Assembly: GCA_009691355.1 (NCBI GenBank)
Contig: SICW01000042.1
Coordinates: 1-6,247, forward strand
Direction: 5' to 3'
Source: Candidatus Woesearchaeota archaeon
GTDB lineage: Archaea > Nanobdellota > Nanobdellia > SCGC-AAA011-G17 > GW2011-AR17
Length of the DNA: 6,247 nucleotides
Part shown: piece after piece, positions 6,101 to 6,247 of the stretch
Layout of the letters: each line of letters opens with the position of its first letter
Numbering within the stretch: position 1 is the first letter of the stretch
Program-made: the position numbers and the translations under genes
Notes under the pieces: generated by a model
What the model was told of the DNA's origin: nothing
Database searches by the model: none
What the model saw: only the letters and a program-made list of their open reading frames with translations

Positions 6101-6247
6101 GCATATGATGGAACATATTTTAGTGCAGATCCTAACTGTACTAATGCAGATGATGAATTTGAAAACTCAGATGGGGTGAGTAATGCACCTGCACAAGAAC
6201 AAAACTTCCTTCAACGTTTCTTCCACTTTTTATTTACTTCTCCTTCT
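3110..6247 (+). CDS. Giant Cys/Asp-rich membrane-anchored surface protein (C-terminus outside window)
   Basis: An uninterrupted 1046-codon frame from UUG 3110 to the window end, with no stop reached. Layout: residues 3-41 form a helical cytoplasmic domain with ALKKGNSRVQIEQVL and KGW; 46-64 are a Pro/Thr/Lys linker ending in TKKPLMK; 66-89 are one hydrophobic span ending YWYV. Positive charge before the span predicts N-in, C-out topology. The rest is exported: four short Cys units of the form CxTDSDC (93-192); a domain without repeats (207-337) with about ten N-x-S/T sequons; more Cys units (338-470); acidic repeats of the type DGxDNDxDGxxD (473-682); a Tyr/Ser-rich Cys-spaced region (684-946); and a second acidic repeat set (947-1020). 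All of the roughly 80 cysteines lie after the span and none before it, fitting extracellular disulfides. The Asp repeats resemble thrombospondin-3/MopE-like calcium-binding loops. No catalytic motif is seen. Adhesin or cell-surface scaffold is the inferred role; family not recognised. Confidence 0.9.
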   Translation, partial: MADQRLIGFIQEALKKGNSRVQIEQVLVHKGWNAEQVKAAFVEISTPTRPAPTVNVPTKKPLMKSPLFFVLLGLIFLLILTGVTYWYVTSSGCSTDSDCDSGFSCTGGECVENECATDSDCGRGEECSSGNCVTVEEEEVEVTTTVEEEPECSSDIECGSFACSDTGSCYDSCVDDTTCASGYSCDGSTFSCEEEDTTTTTTNTSSAEVDYDVLDIDLSSFSSPTSLAFYVNYTNLGDASNTTNPSLACLLSFANGTFLNSTTSYVSYLDVNDTALSSCTVYSVTLLSEIETYTSVNVSLNGTINYYRNISETDYSNSYVEEFNVSLFNTTVLSTTTCTDSSSCSGYDCSVVSYCYDTCTVYGSECADGYSCDTGTGVCSASASVLGNTCSGEGTSSDCPGYVCHSAVCIECMTDYTDACATGYACDIDSASSTFHTCFSDCSSGDTACADGYSCGDSNTCESDATTSGVTDCNDGEDDDSDGYYDYSGACLLSDAVTISSCDDSTFSADFSSSDCESYCETTLGGRFYTQDTGCIGADDLSEQADCNDGLDNDGDGFTDDGSDPQCSTSADKSELYACSDGIDNGDQDGLIDYGSASTNDDECSCDADNYENNANSEEVDCEVCTDSSDNDYDGLTDCDDSDCATDSACTGESACSDTIPSCADGEDNDLDGDTDLSDSECTTWEDEEAGEGYTCVDTDSSKSDPYLVAGTLTLTASNGVETVVDDYCSGDTLYEYSCGEEGSSIYNSNSASCATLYDSTYSCIDGSCVPLAEEVTCEESGKDPDPTSYEYYSITRDFTVYDECVPGDSDASTSGSAYQYYSYLMELYCPGQGENLLRKSYYGYNGCQQEGEDYLGHGPWKLTTSESYITVPTCASDDDNADDPFTSGTAHYGSYLDVPDECLGPESNYLLESYCDNSDDPIYQKLYLCAYGCEDGACLSEERPACSNAEDDDSDGVYYDYLGACDISGDGLPDVSCSVMGETTALNCDSSCEKSSAYDGTYFSADPNCTNADDEFENSDGVSNAPAQEQNFLQRFFHFLFTSPS
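3386..3685 (+). repeat. Four Cys-rich EGF/Dickkopf-like units in the surface protein
   Basis: Units begin at protein residues 93, 115, 152 and 173. The first two are near copies (CSTDSDCDSGFSC then CATDSDCGRGEEC), each closing with a G-x-CV; the third and fourth (CSSDIECGSFAC, CVDDTTCASGYSC) diverge. Each unit has four cysteines spaced about 6, 5 and 4-6 residues, which suggests two disulfides per unit. Acidic or Thr-rich linkers (runs of E or T) separate units two and three and follow unit four. Confidence 0.75.
4526..5155 (+). repeat. Five acidic DGxDNDxDG calcium-binding-like repeats
   Basis: Repeats begin at residues 473, 547, 579, 625 and 663. Each opens with a Cys, has a core such as NDGLDNDGDGFTD, SDGIDNGDQDGLID, TDSSDNDYDGLTD or ADGEDNDLDGDTD, and closes with a Cys 18-26 residues after the first. 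Alternating Asp/Asn with Gly is the pattern of Ca-binding loops in thrombospondin type 3 and MopE-like proteins; a disulfide bracketing each loop is inferred from the Cys positions. Copies differ at the base level, so the array is old. Confidence 0.75.
5948..6175 (+). repeat. Second acidic repeat set, degenerate copy of the first
   Basis: Starting at residues 947 and 1010, cores SNAEDDDSDGVYYDYLGAC and TNADDEFENSDG resemble the set starting at 473. The last copy has lost several Asp positions. The stretch between the two copies (DCSSCE-like, then ADPNC) mirrors the stretch after residue 473, indicating an internal duplication. Confidence 0.6.

Noticed and set aside
3386..6175. CRISPR array or DNA-level satellite
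   Set aside because: The periodicity is at protein level with drifting base sequence and irregular spacing; there is no constant direct repeat with unique spacers.

Overview
The window is AT-rich, gene-dense DNA that looks archaeal, most likely from a small-genome DPANN-type lineage such as Woesearchaeota or Pacearchaeota. The archaeal assignment rests on several things seen directly. TATA-like boxes sit about 26 bases upstream of tRNA and protein starts. None of the three tRNA genes encodes CCA. One tRNA gene has a small intron at the canonical 37/38 position with a recognisable bulge-helix-bulge geometry. One gene has a GAGGTG Shine-Dalgarno matching the archaeal 16S tail, while another appears leaderless. 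The DPANN placement is inference from gene style: short spacers, a very long Cys/Asp-rich surface protein, and small unrecognised helical proteins.

Left part (1-1278, minus strand): two adjacent genes of unknown function, the second running off the left edge. Their first ~75 residues are clearly related while the rest has diverged, so this is a tandem paralogous pair. A compact divergent promoter (about 1301-1318) separates them from the rightward genes.

Middle (1359-3006): a 45-residue Trm112-like zinc-ribbon protein too short for most gene callers; tRNA-Ser(UGA); tRNA-Ser(CGA) with a 12-nt intron; a GT4-type glycosyltransferase of 376 residues, probably read from a leaderless mRNA; and tRNA-Gly(UCC) on the minus strand, ending 2 bases from the glycosyltransferase stop codon.

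Right part (3110-6247): one open frame of at least 1046 residues, still open at the window end. It starts at a UUG with a good Shine-Dalgarno. It encodes a short cytoplasmic helical domain, one membrane anchor, then a huge exported region with about 80 cysteines, acidic calcium-binding-like repeats and a domain dense in N-glycosylation sequons. This is the most notable item: a disulfide-rich, probably Ca-binding, probably glycosylated surface protein that could serve in cell-cell or host contact. The nearby glycosyltransferase could contribute to surface glycan synthesis, but adjacency is the only evidence. I see no CRISPR array, insertion sequence or rRNA.
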